Below, piece by piece: positions 56,543 through 64,000 of a stretch of 64,000 bases of DNA. Position numbers and translations under genes: made by a program. This DNA comes from an uncultured Oscillospiraceae bacterium (GTDB lineage Bacteria; Bacillota; Clostridia; Oscillospirales; Oscillospiraceae), in NCBI GenBank assembly GCA_910588135.1, contig CAJUOT010000008.1, positions 1-64,000 of the forward strand, read 5' to 3'. The notes under the pieces are model-generated. The model was given only the letters and a program-made list of their open reading frames with translations, was not told the origin of the DNA and searched no databases. Position 1 is the stretch's first letter. The number at the start of each line of letters is the position of its first letter.

Positions 56543-57328
56543 ATGTCATTTGTGAACGTTGAACAGCAGGGCGCTGTGGCCGTCCTCACCATCGACCGCC
56601 CCAAGGCCCTCAACGCCCTGAACCCCGATGTGCTGGCCGACCTGAAGGCGGCCTTTGAGGGGATCGACCAGAATACCGTGCGCTGCGTGGTCCTCACCGG
56701 CGCGGGGGACAAGAGCTTCGTCGCCGGGGCCGACATCGGCTCCATGTCCACCATGACCAAGGCTGAGGGCGAGGCCTTCGGCAAGCTGGGAAATGACATC
56801 TTCCTGATGGTGGAGAGCTTCCCCCTGCCCGTCATCGCCGCGGTGAACGGCTTCGCCCTGGGCGGCGGCTGTGAGCTGGCCATGTCCTGCGATATCCGCA
56901 TCTGCTCCGACAACGCCGTGTTCGGCCAGCCCGAGGTGGGGCTGGGCATCACCCCCGGCTTCGGCGGCACCCAGCGCCTGCCCCGCCTGGTGGGCATGGG
57001 CATGGCCAAGCAGCTGCTCTATACCGCCCGGAACATCGACGCCGCCGAGGCCCTGCGCATCGGCCTGGTCAACGCCGTGGTCCCCCAGGCGGAGCTGATG
57101 GAGACCGCTGTCAAGATGGCCAATACCATTGCCAAAAACGCCCCCATCGCCGTGCGCGCCTGCAAGCAGGCCGTCAACCAGGGGATGCAGGTGTCCATTG
57201 ACAAGGCGGTGGAGATTGAGGAGAAGCTCTTCGGCGGCTGCTTCGAGACCCACGACCAGGTGGAGGGCATGGCGTGCTTCCTGTCCCGGGAGAAGCCCAA
57301 GCCCAAGGCTGTGTTTACCAATAACTAA
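56543..57328 (+). CDS. crt: Crotonase / 3-hydroxybutyryl-CoA dehydratase
   Basis: It reversibly hydrates crotonyl-CoA. The 261 residues show VAVLTIDRPKALNALNPDVLADL, AGDKSFVAGADIGSMSTM, the oxyanion-hole region AVNGFALGGGCELAMSCDIRI, the catalytic glutamates in FGQPEVGLGITPGFGGTQRLPRLVG and the C-terminal helices. With hbd downstream this is the core of clostridial butyrate synthesis. SD AAGGAGG precedes the ATG. Thiolase, acyl-CoA dehydrogenase and EtfAB genes are not in the window. A palindromic element begins right at its stop codon. Confidence 0.95.
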   Translation: MSFVNVEQQGAVAVLTIDRPKALNALNPDVLADLKAAFEGIDQNTVRCVVLTGAGDKSFVAGADIGSMSTMTKAEGEAFGKLGNDIFLMVESFPLPVIAAVNGFALGGGCELAMSCDIRICSDNAVFGQPEVGLGITPGFGGTQRLPRLVGMGMAKQLLYTARNIDAAEALRIGLVNAVVPQAELMETAVKMANTIAKNAPIAVRACKQAVNQGMQVSIDKAVEIEEKLFGGCFETHDQVEGMACFLSREKPKPKAVFTNN

Positions 57329-57453
57329 GCGTGAGGGTAGACGCGCCGGTTCGGATGGACTGGAGCGAGGGCGGAAGCCGGCGGCACAAGCCGCTGGCTG
57401 TAGTCCGAGTCGGAAGGAAGCCGAACCGAACAGCGCGTCCAACCCGAGCGTGA
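57328..57453 (+). repeat. MITE-like element between crt and hbd
   Basis: Direct repeats AGCGTGA at 57328-57334 and 57447-57453 flank an element with near-perfect terminal inverted repeats GGGTAGACGCGC / GCGCGTCCAACCC and inner arms GGTTCGG / CCGAACC. The core order GGATGGACTGGAGCGAGG, hairpin, TCCGAGTCGGAAGGAAGCC matches the element behind cinA. At about 112 bp it has no coding capacity. Confidence 0.75.
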
Positions 57454-57504
57454 TAACAATTAAGTAATCCCAGTGTTCAACAATATAATTAGGAGGAATT
57501 TATC

Positions 57505-58377
57505 ATGAAAAAAGTTGGTGTAATCGGCGCCGGCACTATGGGTCAGGGCATCGCCAAGGCGTTCGCCCAGAGCGGCTGGACCGTCGCTTTGTGCGACATC
57601 AAGCAGGAGTGGGCCGACGGCGGCAAGGCCAAGATTCAGAAGGGCTACGCCAAGCTGGTGGAAAAGGGCAAGATGGATCAGGCCAAGGCCGACGGCATCG
57701 CGGCCGCCATCACCCCGGGCCTGAAGGAGGACCTGTGCGCCGACTGCGACCTGATCGTGGAGGCCGCCTTTGAGGACATGAAGGTCAAGCAGACCACCTT
57801 CGGCGAGCTAGACAAGATCTGCAAGGAGGGCTGCGTCTTCGCCTCCAACACCTCCTCCCTGTCCATCACCGAGATCGGCAAGGGCCTGAGCCGCCCCCTC
57901 ATCGGGATGCACTTCTTCAACCCCGCCGACCGCATGAAGCTCGTCGAGGTCATCGCCGGCGCCAACACCCCCGCCGACACCGTGGCCAAGATCGTGTCCA
58001 TCTCCGAGGAGCTGGGCAAGACCCCCGTGCAGGTCAATGAGGCCGCCGGCTTCGTGGTCAACCGCATCCTCATCCCCATGATCAACGAGGCCGCCTTCAT
58101 CAAGATGGAGGGCGTGTCCAACATCGCCGGCATTGACGCCGCCATGAAGCTGGGCGCCAACCACCCCATGGGCCCCCTGGAGCTGGGCGACTTCATCGGC
58201 CTGGACATCTGCCTTGCCATCATGGACGTGCTGTACAACGAGACCGGCGACGGCAAGTACCGCGCCTGCCCGCTGATCCGCAAGATGGTCCGGGGCGGCA
58301 ACCTGGGCGTCAAGTCCGGCAAGGGCTTCTACGTCTACAACCCCGACCGCACCAAGACCGCTGTTGACGAGCTGTAA
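57505..58377 (+). CDS. hbd: 3-hydroxybutyryl-CoA dehydrogenase
   Basis: It reduces acetoacetyl-CoA to 3-hydroxybutyryl-CoA with NAD(P)H. The 290 residues begin MKKVGVIGAGTMGQGIAKAFAQSGW (Rossmann GxGxxG) and show DCDLIVEAAFEDMKVKQTTFGELD, FASNTSSLSITEIG, IGMHFFNPADRMKLVEVI (catalytic His), VQVNEAAGFVVNRILIPMINEA and GANHPMGPLELGDFIGLD. SD TTAGGAGG precedes the ATG. It pairs with crt in butyrate synthesis. A terminator follows at about 58500. Confidence 0.95.
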   Translation: MKKVGVIGAGTMGQGIAKAFAQSGWTVALCDIKQEWADGGKAKIQKGYAKLVEKGKMDQAKADGIAAAITPGLKEDLCADCDLIVEAAFEDMKVKQTTFGELDKICKEGCVFASNTSSLSITEIGKGLSRPLIGMHFFNPADRMKLVEVIAGANTPADTVAKIVSISEELGKTPVQVNEAAGFVVNRILIPMINEAAFIKMEGVSNIAGIDAAMKLGANHPMGPLELGDFIGLDICLAIMDVLYNETGDGKYRACPLIRKMVRGGNLGVKSGKGFYVYNPDRTKTAVDEL

Positions 58378-58499
58378 GGGCCGGCAAGCCGGCGGGGCGT
58401 CCTTCCCTGCGTCCATTACGCCAAGTTATCTTCCAAATTCTGCGGTGATGGAGCGGCCATTTTACTTACAGTAATTACCAGGGAATTTATTCCACTAAA

Positions 58500-58535
58500 G
58501 ACCCGGGGCGAGCTTGTGTTCTGCCCTGGGTTTTT
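58500..58535 (+). terminator. Intrinsic terminator of crt-hbd
   Basis: ACCCGGGGC...GCCCTGGGT followed by TTTTTT, about 125 bp downstream of hbd. Confidence 0.75.
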
Positions 58536-58627
58536 TGTGCAAATTTGCCCAATTTTTCCTGGAAAATATGTACACTTCCAAGCGCTGGTATTTTTGCCCG
58601 CTCTACTCTTTCTACATCTTGTATTCA

Positions 58628-58654
58628 TGTCAAACTTTGTCGAATTTAGTCGAG
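58628..58654 (+). promoter_or_regulatory. Three phased Spo0A boxes
   Basis: TGTCAAA (58628-58634), TGTCGAA (58638-58644, a perfect box) and AGTCGAG (58648-58654) recur every 10 bp, one helical turn, ending 9 bp before the -35 of the promoter at 58664-58692. Confidence 0.7.
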
Positions 58655-58663
58655 CGGTTTCCC

Positions 58664-58692
58664 TTGCAACTGCTGATTACTGCATGGATAAT
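58664..58692 (+). promoter_or_regulatory. Promoter of the small DUF6514-like gene
   Basis: TTGCAA (58664-58669), a 17-bp spacer and GATAAT (58687-58692), downstream of the Spo0A boxes and 87 bp before the gene. Confidence 0.65.
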
Positions 58693-58779
58693 GGGTTTAG
58701 GCAAGCCGCATCCGGCCTGAATTCCGCCAGAGCCGAGGCGGTGCGGCGCCCATTCCAAAGAGAGAGGTGATTTGAATAC

Positions 58780-59049
58780 GTGCGAGAGCTTTTCCTCCAA
58801 ACCGTGGAGCTGGCCGACCCGGCAGGCACGGTCCGACGCTATGACTACTCCATCCTCATCGGCGAGATGGACGTAGGCCCCTTCTCCTGCGAGAGCTACG
58901 GCGTCAAGGTCGCCGAACAGGGCGGCGAGCAGGCGTGCGCCGCCAACGTGACCTGCAGCGCCGCCCGCATCGACGAGCTCAGCGGCCTGCTGGTGCGCAA
59001 CGGCGTCACGCCCGCCACCCTGAATGATGTGTTGTCCGACTGGCTGTAA
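58780..59049 (+). CDS. Small DUF6514-like protein under probable Spo0A control
   Basis: The GTG at 58780 has SD AGAGGTGA about 9 bp upstream. The 89-residue product MRELFLQTVELADPAGTVRRYDYSILIGEMDVGPFSCESYGVKV ... NVTCSAARIDELSGLLVRNGVTPATLNDVLSDWL is close in size and pattern to the small clostridial DUF6514 family as I recall it; the assignment is tentative. It is soluble and has no catalytic motif. Three in-phase Spo0A boxes upstream of its promoter suggest a role at the start of sporulation. Confidence 0.72.
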   Translation: MRELFLQTVELADPAGTVRRYDYSILIGEMDVGPFSCESYGVKVAEQGGEQACAANVTCSAARIDELSGLLVRNGVTPATLNDVLSDWL

Positions 59050-59130
59050 ACTGTCCCATTGGCTGCACTGTCCTACCGGCTCTGAATGTCCTATGGCAGT
59101 CTGTCCTACCGGCTGTAAACTGTCCGACGG
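59042..59130 (+). repeat. Short degenerate repeats after the DUF6514-like gene
   Basis: GGCTGTAAACTGTCC occurs at about 59043-59057 and 59111-59125. CTGTCCTACCGGCT occurs at about 59069 and 59101, with further TGTCC-type units between, so at least five related units of 15-20 bp. Confidence 0.6.
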
Positions 59131-59146
59131 TTCCAAATATACAAAA

Positions 59147-59177
59147 AAGGCGGGGAGAAGTTGATTCTCCCCGCCTT
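59147..59177. terminator. Bidirectional intrinsic terminator
   Basis: AAGGCGGGGAGAA / TTCTCCCCGCCTT around GTTGA with a run of A upstream, between convergent genes. Confidence 0.9.
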
Positions 59178-59178
59178 G

Positions 59179-60258
59179 CTATTCCTCTCTCAGCGCCAGC
59201 AGCTGGTCCGCCAGGCTGTCCGCCGTCCGGGAGACGGCGTCAAAATCCACATAGGGATTGTAAAGCTGTTCCAGCCGGTCATGGGCCTCCTTTGCCTGGG
59301 CCAGCCCGGCGATCCCCTCCTCTAGCAGCGCCGACGCCACCCGCTTCGTGAAGCGCAGGCGGGGCCGGTTGAGACGGCACACCTCCGCGTCCGCCATGGC
59401 GTCCAGCCGCAGGCGGCGGTAGGCTCTGTGGGGCCAGGGGTCCTCCTGGGTGGAGGTGACGAAGGCAAGGGACAGTCCGGGCAGGACAACGTGGGCCAGC
59501 CGGTCGGGCGCCATGGGGTCGGGGCAGGCGATGGCGTCGTGTCCCGCGGCCAGGGCCGCGGTGAGGATGGGGTTCAGGAGGTGGTGGGCCAGACCATAGC
59601 TGTCCGCCAGCTCGTAGACCCGGTCCGCCTGGGCGGACACCGTGTCCCATAGGGTAAAGGCTCCCCTGTGGGTCACGGCGGAGAGAAAACGCTGCCGCGT
59701 TCTCCCCTCCCCCTGGGCGGGCCGCTTCAGCTCCCGGGAGATAATGCCGGCCGCCCGCTTGGCCAGCCGCTGCCGGACCCCCTCGGTGTCCAGCAGCTCG
59801 GTCATATCCCGGCGCAGCTCCCCCGCCGCCCCCAGGCAGCGGTACACCCGCTTGTAGTGGCCCTGGTATTCCGCCGTGGCAGCCAGAATCTGCTCCTTCA
59901 TAGGCTGGAGGCCCGCGCGGTCATAGAACCCGCTCAGGTCTATGTAACGCTCCACCACACCGGGGCATTTGGGCTCCACTACGTGGGGCGCCGTGCCGTC
60001 CACCAGCGCTGCCCCCAGTTCCGGGATGATGACCGCGTCCAGCGAAGCCGGGTCGCCGGAGCACAGCATCTCCTCCGTTTTGAGTCCGGCGGCCTGGGCG
60101 TGGCGCTCCACCCGGCGCATCAGGGTGGACTTGCCGCTGCCCGGTCCGCCCTTGATAATGTACAGCGCCCGCATCCCGGCGGGATCGGACAGCTGGTGGT
60201 AAAGGGAATAAAAGCCCGCGGGCGTATTGCCGCCCAAGAAATACTGTACGTTGGGCAT
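59179..60258 (-). CDS. PRK06851-type P-loop ATPase
   Basis: The 359-residue protein begins MPNVQYFLGGNTPAGFYSLYHQL and has Walker A LYIIKGGPGSGKSTLMRRV (about 32-50), then MLCSGDPASLDAVIIPELGAALVDGTAPHVVEPKCPGVVERYIDLSGFYD. This matches an uncharacterised family of spore-former ATPases whose members carry two related halves; the second half here (about 190-330) lacks a clear Walker A. It lies between a terminator and spoIIE on the same strand as spoIIE. The role is unknown. Confidence 0.82.
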   Translation of the reverse strand: MPNVQYFLGGNTPAGFYSLYHQLSDPAGMRALYIIKGGPGSGKSTLMRRVERHAQAAGLKTEEMLCSGDPASLDAVIIPELGAALVDGTAPHVVEPKCPGVVERYIDLSGFYDRAGLQPMKEQILAATAEYQGHYKRVYRCLGAAGELRRDMTELLDTEGVRQRLAKRAAGIISRELKRPAQGEGRTRQRFLSAVTHRGAFTLWDTVSAQADRVYELADSYGLAHHLLNPILTAALAAGHDAIACPDPMAPDRLAHVVLPGLSLAFVTSTQEDPWPHRAYRRLRLDAMADAEVCRLNRPRLRFTKRVASALLEEGIAGLAQAKEAHDRLEQLYNPYVDFDAVSRTADSLADQLLALREE

Positions 60259-60473
60259 CCGAAAGCCTCCTCCAAATTCCGGCGGACCCGCAGCCTTGGC
60301 AGCCCGCCTTTTCCATTCACCTCAATCTATGTGCCGCGGCGGGAAATGGTGCGAATGCGCACCCGCCCCCATCCCTACCCTATTTCCCCCGGCAAGTCCC
60401 GTATGCGCCGGGACAGCCTTCGTTTCAGCCAAAACGCCAGGAGCGGCGCATGGCCTCCCATGCGCCGCTCCCC
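60259..60473. terminator. Intergenic region with the spoIIE terminator
   Basis: GGAGCGGCGCATGG / CCCATGCGCCGCTCC (60440-60471) forms a strong hairpin just after the spoIIE stop on the minus strand. No gene or clear promoter was seen in the remaining 180 bp, which includes GCGCCGGGACA-type short dyads. Confidence 0.7.
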
Positions 60474-62795
60474 TTATGTTCTCACATCCAGTTTGATGGC
60501 AATCACCGTCCGGTCATCCCCGCTGCCCGAGCGCTCGCCGCTCTCCCGCAGCACCTGGGCCGCCAGCGCCTGGGGGGACAGGCCGTCGAAGCCGGCCAGC
60601 AGGCTTCGCACCCAGTGGTCGTCCCTGCCGGTGGTCACCCCGTCGCTCACCAGCAGCACACAGTCCCCCGCATCCAGAGACAGGGGAAAGGCGTCCGGCC
60701 CGGCGGCAGGTCCGGCGGCCACCCCCGCCGGGAGGGACTCGCCGCATAGCCGCTCCACCACGCCCCCCCGGCGCAGGTAGGTGGGGGCCGCACCCAGCTT
60801 GTACACCGCGCTGCTGCCGCTGAACAGGTCGATCTGGAGCAGATCCACCGTGGTAAACCCCCCCTCCTCCTCCCCCCGGAGGGCCAGGGCCTCCCCCACG
60901 GTGCTGAGCGCTTCCTCGGGGGCGAGGCCCGCCCGCAGGAACTTCTCCAGCAACCGCAGGGCGTTCTCGCTGTCCTCCCGGGCATCGGGACCGCTGCCCA
61001 TGCCGTCGCACAGCAGGAAATTCAGCCTGCCGGAGCCGTCCTTGAACCACACCCCCGCGTCCCCGCTGACGCTCTGGCCCTGCCGGTCCGCCCCTGCCAC
61101 CCCGGCCACCGCCATCAGCGGCTCCTTCTGGCTCAGGCGGGCGTGGTCCCGCTGGCTGTCCGCGTCCCGCAGGGGGCAGCCCAGCAGGGCGGACAGCCTC
61201 CCGATTTCTCCCTCCCGGCTGAGCTGTTCCGCGCCGGGGCCCTCCACCTCCAGCTGCAGGTGTCCGTGCCGGTCGGTATACACGGCGCACCTGCCCTCCA
61301 GGCCAAGGGCGGCCAGCCGCTGCTTCACCAGCCGCTGGCGGCGCACGTCCACCGCCGGCTCCTGGGCGATCTCCGCCGCCGCCCGGTCCAGCACCGCGGC
61401 CATATGCCCGTACTGGGCGCACACGGCCGCCCGGCTCTCCCGCACCCGGCTGTCAAACCGCCTGCGCTGGAGCAGGGCGGACAATTCCCCGTTGGCGGCC
61501 ACCAGGAACGTCTCAAACCGGATGCACCGGCTGGAAAAATGGGGCGGGAAATCCTCCATCGCCCCTGCCCCCCGGTCCAGCATGGGGGGGAGGGCGTCGG
61601 CCAGGGCGTTTTTGGTGGCCTGGTACTCCCGCTGCCAGCACCGTTCCTTCTGCTTGCACTTGACGCACACCCGGTCCGCCGCCCGGTCAAAGATCCGGGC
61701 GGCGTCCCCGTCGTTGGGGACAGCCGGGGCCTGAAAGGCGGCGCGCAGCCCCCCGGACACAGCCCGGAAGGCCTCCGCGCTCTGCTTCAGATACCCGGCC
61801 GCAAATTGGCGGGCCTGGGCGCCCCCCTCCTCCGGCTCCTCCTGGCGGGCCAGGGCGGACAGCCGCCGCAGCAGCCTGTCCGGCAGGAGCAGAAACACCG
61901 CCGTCCCCGCAACCAGCTCCCAGGCCAGGGCCGCCGTCCCCTGCCCCGGCTCCCAGGTCCACACAATGGCCGCCGCCCCGCTCAGCGCATAGGCCGCCGC
62001 GCACATCAGGCGGCTCTGCTTTACAAAGACCCCCGCCACCAGCCCGGGCAGGGCGTAGACCAGGGTGTAATAGGCGGGCTGTCCGGCGGAAAAGCCCATG
62101 GCCAGCCCCGCCGCCACCCCGGCGGCGGCCCCCAGCCCCGCGCCGCCCCTCCAGGCCGCCGCCAGCACAATGGGCACACACAGCACCCGGCCCAGGGACC
62201 AGCCCCCCGCCACCGTCACCCGGGTGAGGGTCATCAGCAGCGTGGCGCACAGGGTGATGGCCCCCGCCAGCTGGGGCGCAGACAGCTCCCCGCCTGGTCG
62301 GCGCTTCTCCCACAGGTCGAAGGCCTGCCGGTAGAGGCAGACCGTCCCGGCGGTGAGCGCCACCTCGGTGACAAACCCCACCGCCGTCCCCCGCCCCCAC
62401 CCGGCGGCGGACTGGTAGACAAAGCCCACCATGCCGTTGAGGGCGGCGGCCACCGCCGGCATGAACCAGGGGCGGCGGTAGAGTTCAAACTCCCCCAGGG
62501 CCAGGGTCACGGCGTACACCATCATGGAGGCCGCGATGTAGCGCAGCCCCTCCACCACCCCCCGGAAGGACAGGTAGCCCAGCACCGCGCCCAGCAGGGC
62601 GGCAAACCCCTCCGCCCCGGGCTGGCACACCGCCACCAGCGCAAGGGCAAACAGCGCGTGCCCCCCCATCAGCTCCGCCCCCGCCAGCACCGCCGAGAGC
62701 AGGAACCGTATCCCGCAGTCGGACAGCTTCATCACCGTGGGCACGGACAGCCCCCGCCCCCGCTTTTCCCGCCTGGTCCCTTCTTTTGCCGTCAT
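60474..62795 (-). CDS. spoIIE: Stage II sporulation protein E
   Basis: SpoIIE is the septal PP2C phosphatase that dephosphorylates SpoIIAA and so releases sigma-F in the forespore. The 773 residues (ATG 62795, SD ACGGAGGG) have about ten N-terminal helices (about 25-310), a central regulatory region with a CVKCKQKERCWQREY cysteine cluster, and a C-terminal PP2C domain: GDAGVWFKDGSGRLNFLLCDGMGSGPDAREDSENALRLLEKFL, FTTVDLLQIDLFSG, DCVLLVSDGVTTGRDD and GSGDDRTVIAIKL, with the metal-binding aspartates in place. It links this window to sporulation together with spoIIR. Confidence 0.95.
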   Translation of the reverse strand: MTAKEGTRREKRGRGLSVPTVMKLSDCGIRFLLSAVLAGAELMGGHALFALALVAVCQPGAEGFAALLGAVLGYLSFRGVVEGLRYIAASMMVYAVTLALGEFELYRRPWFMPAVAAALNGMVGFVYQSAAGWGRGTAVGFVTEVALTAGTVCLYRQAFDLWEKRRPGGELSAPQLAGAITLCATLLMTLTRVTVAGGWSLGRVLCVPIVLAAAWRGGAGLGAAAGVAAGLAMGFSAGQPAYYTLVYALPGLVAGVFVKQSRLMCAAAYALSGAAAIVWTWEPGQGTAALAWELVAGTAVFLLLPDRLLRRLSALARQEEPEEGGAQARQFAAGYLKQSAEAFRAVSGGLRAAFQAPAVPNDGDAARIFDRAADRVCVKCKQKERCWQREYQATKNALADALPPMLDRGAGAMEDFPPHFSSRCIRFETFLVAANGELSALLQRRRFDSRVRESRAAVCAQYGHMAAVLDRAAAEIAQEPAVDVRRQRLVKQRLAALGLEGRCAVYTDRHGHLQLEVEGPGAEQLSREGEIGRLSALLGCPLRDADSQRDHARLSQKEPLMAVAGVAGADRQGQSVSGDAGVWFKDGSGRLNFLLCDGMGSGPDAREDSENALRLLEKFLRAGLAPEEALSTVGEALALRGEEEGGFTTVDLLQIDLFSGSSAVYKLGAAPTYLRRGGVVERLCGESLPAGVAAGPAAGPDAFPLSLDAGDCVLLVSDGVTTGRDDHWVRSLLAGFDGLSPQALAAQVLRESGERSGSGDDRTVIAIKLDVRT

Positions 62796-62896
62796 GGCGC
62801 ATCCCTCCGTGGTCAGCTTCTTAAGTACAGCGTCCCATATTATGGTAACTCCGTTATTATAGGACAGGCCGCTCGAAAAGGTGGTCGGAACCTGTC

Positions 62897-62926
62897 TTGC
62901 ATTTCCACCCGGAGATGTGTTAAGAT
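62897..62926 (+). promoter_or_regulatory. Promoter of the dihydrouridine synthase gene
   Basis: TTGCAT (62897-62902), an 18-bp spacer and TAAGAT (62921-62926). A TATAAT on the minus strand nearby (about 62858-62863) could serve spoIIE. Confidence 0.55.
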
Positions 62927-62965
62927 GGGAAGGAATCACTTTTCTCTTTTCGGGGGACCGCTTCG

Positions 62966-63958
62966 ATGAAAATCGGCAATGTGGAACTGAACACCCGGCT
63001 AGCCCTGGGCCCTATGGCGGGGGTCACCGACCTGGCCTTCCGCACGGTGTGCCGGGAGCTGTCCGGGTGCTATACCGTGTCCGAGATGGTCAGCGCCAAG
63101 GCCCTGTGCTACGGGGATAAAAAGACCCCCGCGCTGCTGGAGCTGGGGGAGGGGGAGCATCCCGCCGCCGTCCAGATTTTCGGCAGCGACGAGCCCTTCA
63201 TGGAAAAGGGGGCGGCTCTGGCCCTGGAGCGGTCAGGGGCCGATATCCTGGATGTCAACATGGGCTGCCCCGTCCCCAAGGTAGTCAATTCCGGGGACGG
63301 CTCCGCCCTCATGCGCGACCCGGCCAAGGCCCAGCGGGTGGCGGCGGCGGTGGTGCGGGGCGCGGCGGGAAAACCCGTCACCGTCAAATTCCGGCTGGGC
63401 TGGGACAGGGGCTCCATCAACTGTGTGGAGTTCGCCCGCCGCATGGAGGACGCGGGGGTGTCCGCCGTGGCCGTCCACGGCCGGACCCGCACCCAGATGT
63501 ACTCCGGCGCGGCCAGCTGGGACCATATCCGGCAGGTGAAGGAGGCGGTGTCCATCCCGGTCATCGCCAACGGGGACGTGTTTTCCGCCAGAGACGCGGT
63601 GCGCATCCTGGCCGTCACCGGGGCGGACATGGCCATGGTAGGCCGGGGGGCGTTCGGCAACCCCTGGCTGCTGGAGCAGTGCGCCGCCGCCCTGGAGGGC
63701 CGGGAAATTCCTCCCCTCCCGCCCCTGGCCCGTCGGATGGACGCCGCGGCGCGGCAGTTTGAGCTGGCGCTGGCCCACAAGGGGGAGAAAATCGCCTGCC
63801 TGGAAATGCGCAAGCATCTGGCCTGGTATCTCAAGGGGGTGCCCTACGCCTCCTATTGGAAGGAGCGGGCGTGCAAGCTCCAAAGCGCGGAGGAGTTTGG
63901 CCGGGTGGCCGCGGGCATCAGGCGGGATCTGGCCGGCCCGGAGGCGCGGGATGGATAG
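62966..63958 (+). CDS. dusB: tRNA-dihydrouridine synthase (DusB type)
   Basis: It reduces uridine in the tRNA D-loop with FMN and NADPH. The 330 residues show NTRLALGPMAGVTDLAFRTVCREL, SEMVSAKALCYG, VQIFGSDEPFMEKGA, DILDVNMGCPVPKVVNSGDGSALMRDP (the catalytic cysteine in MGCPVPK), TVKFRLGWD, VHGRTRTQMYSG, VIANGDVFS and MVGRGAFGNPWLL. The start follows GGGGGA. The stop overlaps a following ORF. Confidence 0.94.
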   Translation: MKIGNVELNTRLALGPMAGVTDLAFRTVCRELSGCYTVSEMVSAKALCYGDKKTPALLELGEGEHPAAVQIFGSDEPFMEKGAALALERSGADILDVNMGCPVPKVVNSGDGSALMRDPAKAQRVAAAVVRGAAGKPVTVKFRLGWDRGSINCVEFARRMEDAGVSAVAVHGRTRTQMYSGAASWDHIRQVKEAVSIPVIANGDVFSARDAVRILAVTGADMAMVGRGAFGNPWLLEQCAAALEGREIPPLPPLARRMDAAARQFELALAHKGEKIACLEMRKHLAWYLKGVPYASYWKERACKLQSAEEFGRVAAGIRRDLAGPEARDG

Positions 63959-64000
63959 GCGCGCGCCGTCAAATGCCGTCATCCCGTTTTTGCTGACAGA
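63951..64000 (+). CDS. Start of a further gene, cut by the right edge
   Basis: An ATG at 63951 overlaps the dusB stop (ATGGATAG) and the frame stays open to the window end: MDRRAPSNAVIPFLLT. A GGAGGCGCGGG-like SD is just upstream. It is too short to identify. Confidence 0.4.
   Translation, partial: MDRRAPSNAVIPFLLT

Noticed and set aside
62796..62965. Spo0A boxes upstream of spoIIE
   Set aside because: Only a weak CTCGAAA-like match near 62871 was found; not enough to call.

Overview
The window looks like chromosome from a high-GC, endospore-forming member of the Clostridia, most likely Oscillospiraceae close to Flavonifractor, Pseudoflavonifractor or Lawsonibacter. The genus is an inference from gene content. 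Supporting signs are spoIIR and spoIIE, isoprenoid synthesis by the MEP route (ispE), a crotonase/3-hydroxybutyryl-CoA dehydrogenase pair of the butyrate type, strong Shine-Dalgarno sites, sigma-A promoters, and many palindromic intergenic repeats.

Layout. 1-5.8 kb: UPF0371 protein (cut by the left edge), thiI, two small membrane-anchored proteins, a copper-amine-oxidase-type wall/deacetylase-like protein, and cinA. 5.9-15.2 kb: a nearly complete shikimate and phenylalanine cluster (aroF, DUF6054, aroB, an aroA-GNAT fusion, aroC, gamma-carbonic anhydrase, pheA, aroK, aroQ, aroE). 15.2-17.5 kb: lipoprotein, ispE, spoIIR. 17.5-23.2 kb: an ECF transporter S component with a uridine-kinase-like kinase behind an attenuator-like leader, a cytidylate-kinase-like protein, a degenerate GGDEF protein, a CheY-like receiver and FapA. 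23.3-30.3 kb, mostly minus strand: MMPL efflux pump with a heptad-repeat partner, DUF308 protein, TetR, AI-2E-family exporter and HxlR. 30.5-33.5 kb: MBL-fold protein, zinc macrodomain, SnoaL-like protein and class M sirtuin (SirTM), apparently an ADP-ribosylation/de-ADP-ribosylation module.

33.6-41.1 kb is the most interesting part. A tyrosine recombinase lies beside a 230-bp segment bounded by perfect 23-bp inverted repeats. The segment carries one promoter and one bidirectional terminator. Outside it sits the ribosome binding site of a SARP/BTAD activator gene, followed by an O-antigen-ligase-like protein, an amidase, a large sortase-anchored surface protein and a class B sortase. As written, the promoter faces away from this operon, so the sequenced copy appears to be OFF. 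In front of the surface-protein gene are two heptamer direct repeats 11 bp apart just upstream of a -10 box, which is the layout SARP activators use. Together these suggest a phase-variable cell-surface programme with a two-step switch.

41.1-45.7 kb: ssrA (tmRNA) with smpB nearby, cyclophilin, a membrane protein, murI and DUF1934. 45.7-55.2 kb: the rimP-nusA-rnpM-ylxQ-infB-rbfA-nrnA-truB-ribF translation operon. It starts with a short attenuator, and it is interrupted by a duplicated infB tail, palindromic repeats, a DUF559 gene and an unknown gene. 55.2-64 kb: DUF554 protein, an unknown protein, crt and hbd, a small DUF6514-like gene preceded by three phased Spo0A boxes, a P-loop ATPase, spoIIE, a dihydrouridine synthase and the first codons of one more gene.

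No CRISPR array, rRNA, tRNA or complete insertion sequence was seen. Several palindromic elements sit directly behind gene stop codons, and in three cases a diverged copy of the gene's tail lies on the far side of the element.
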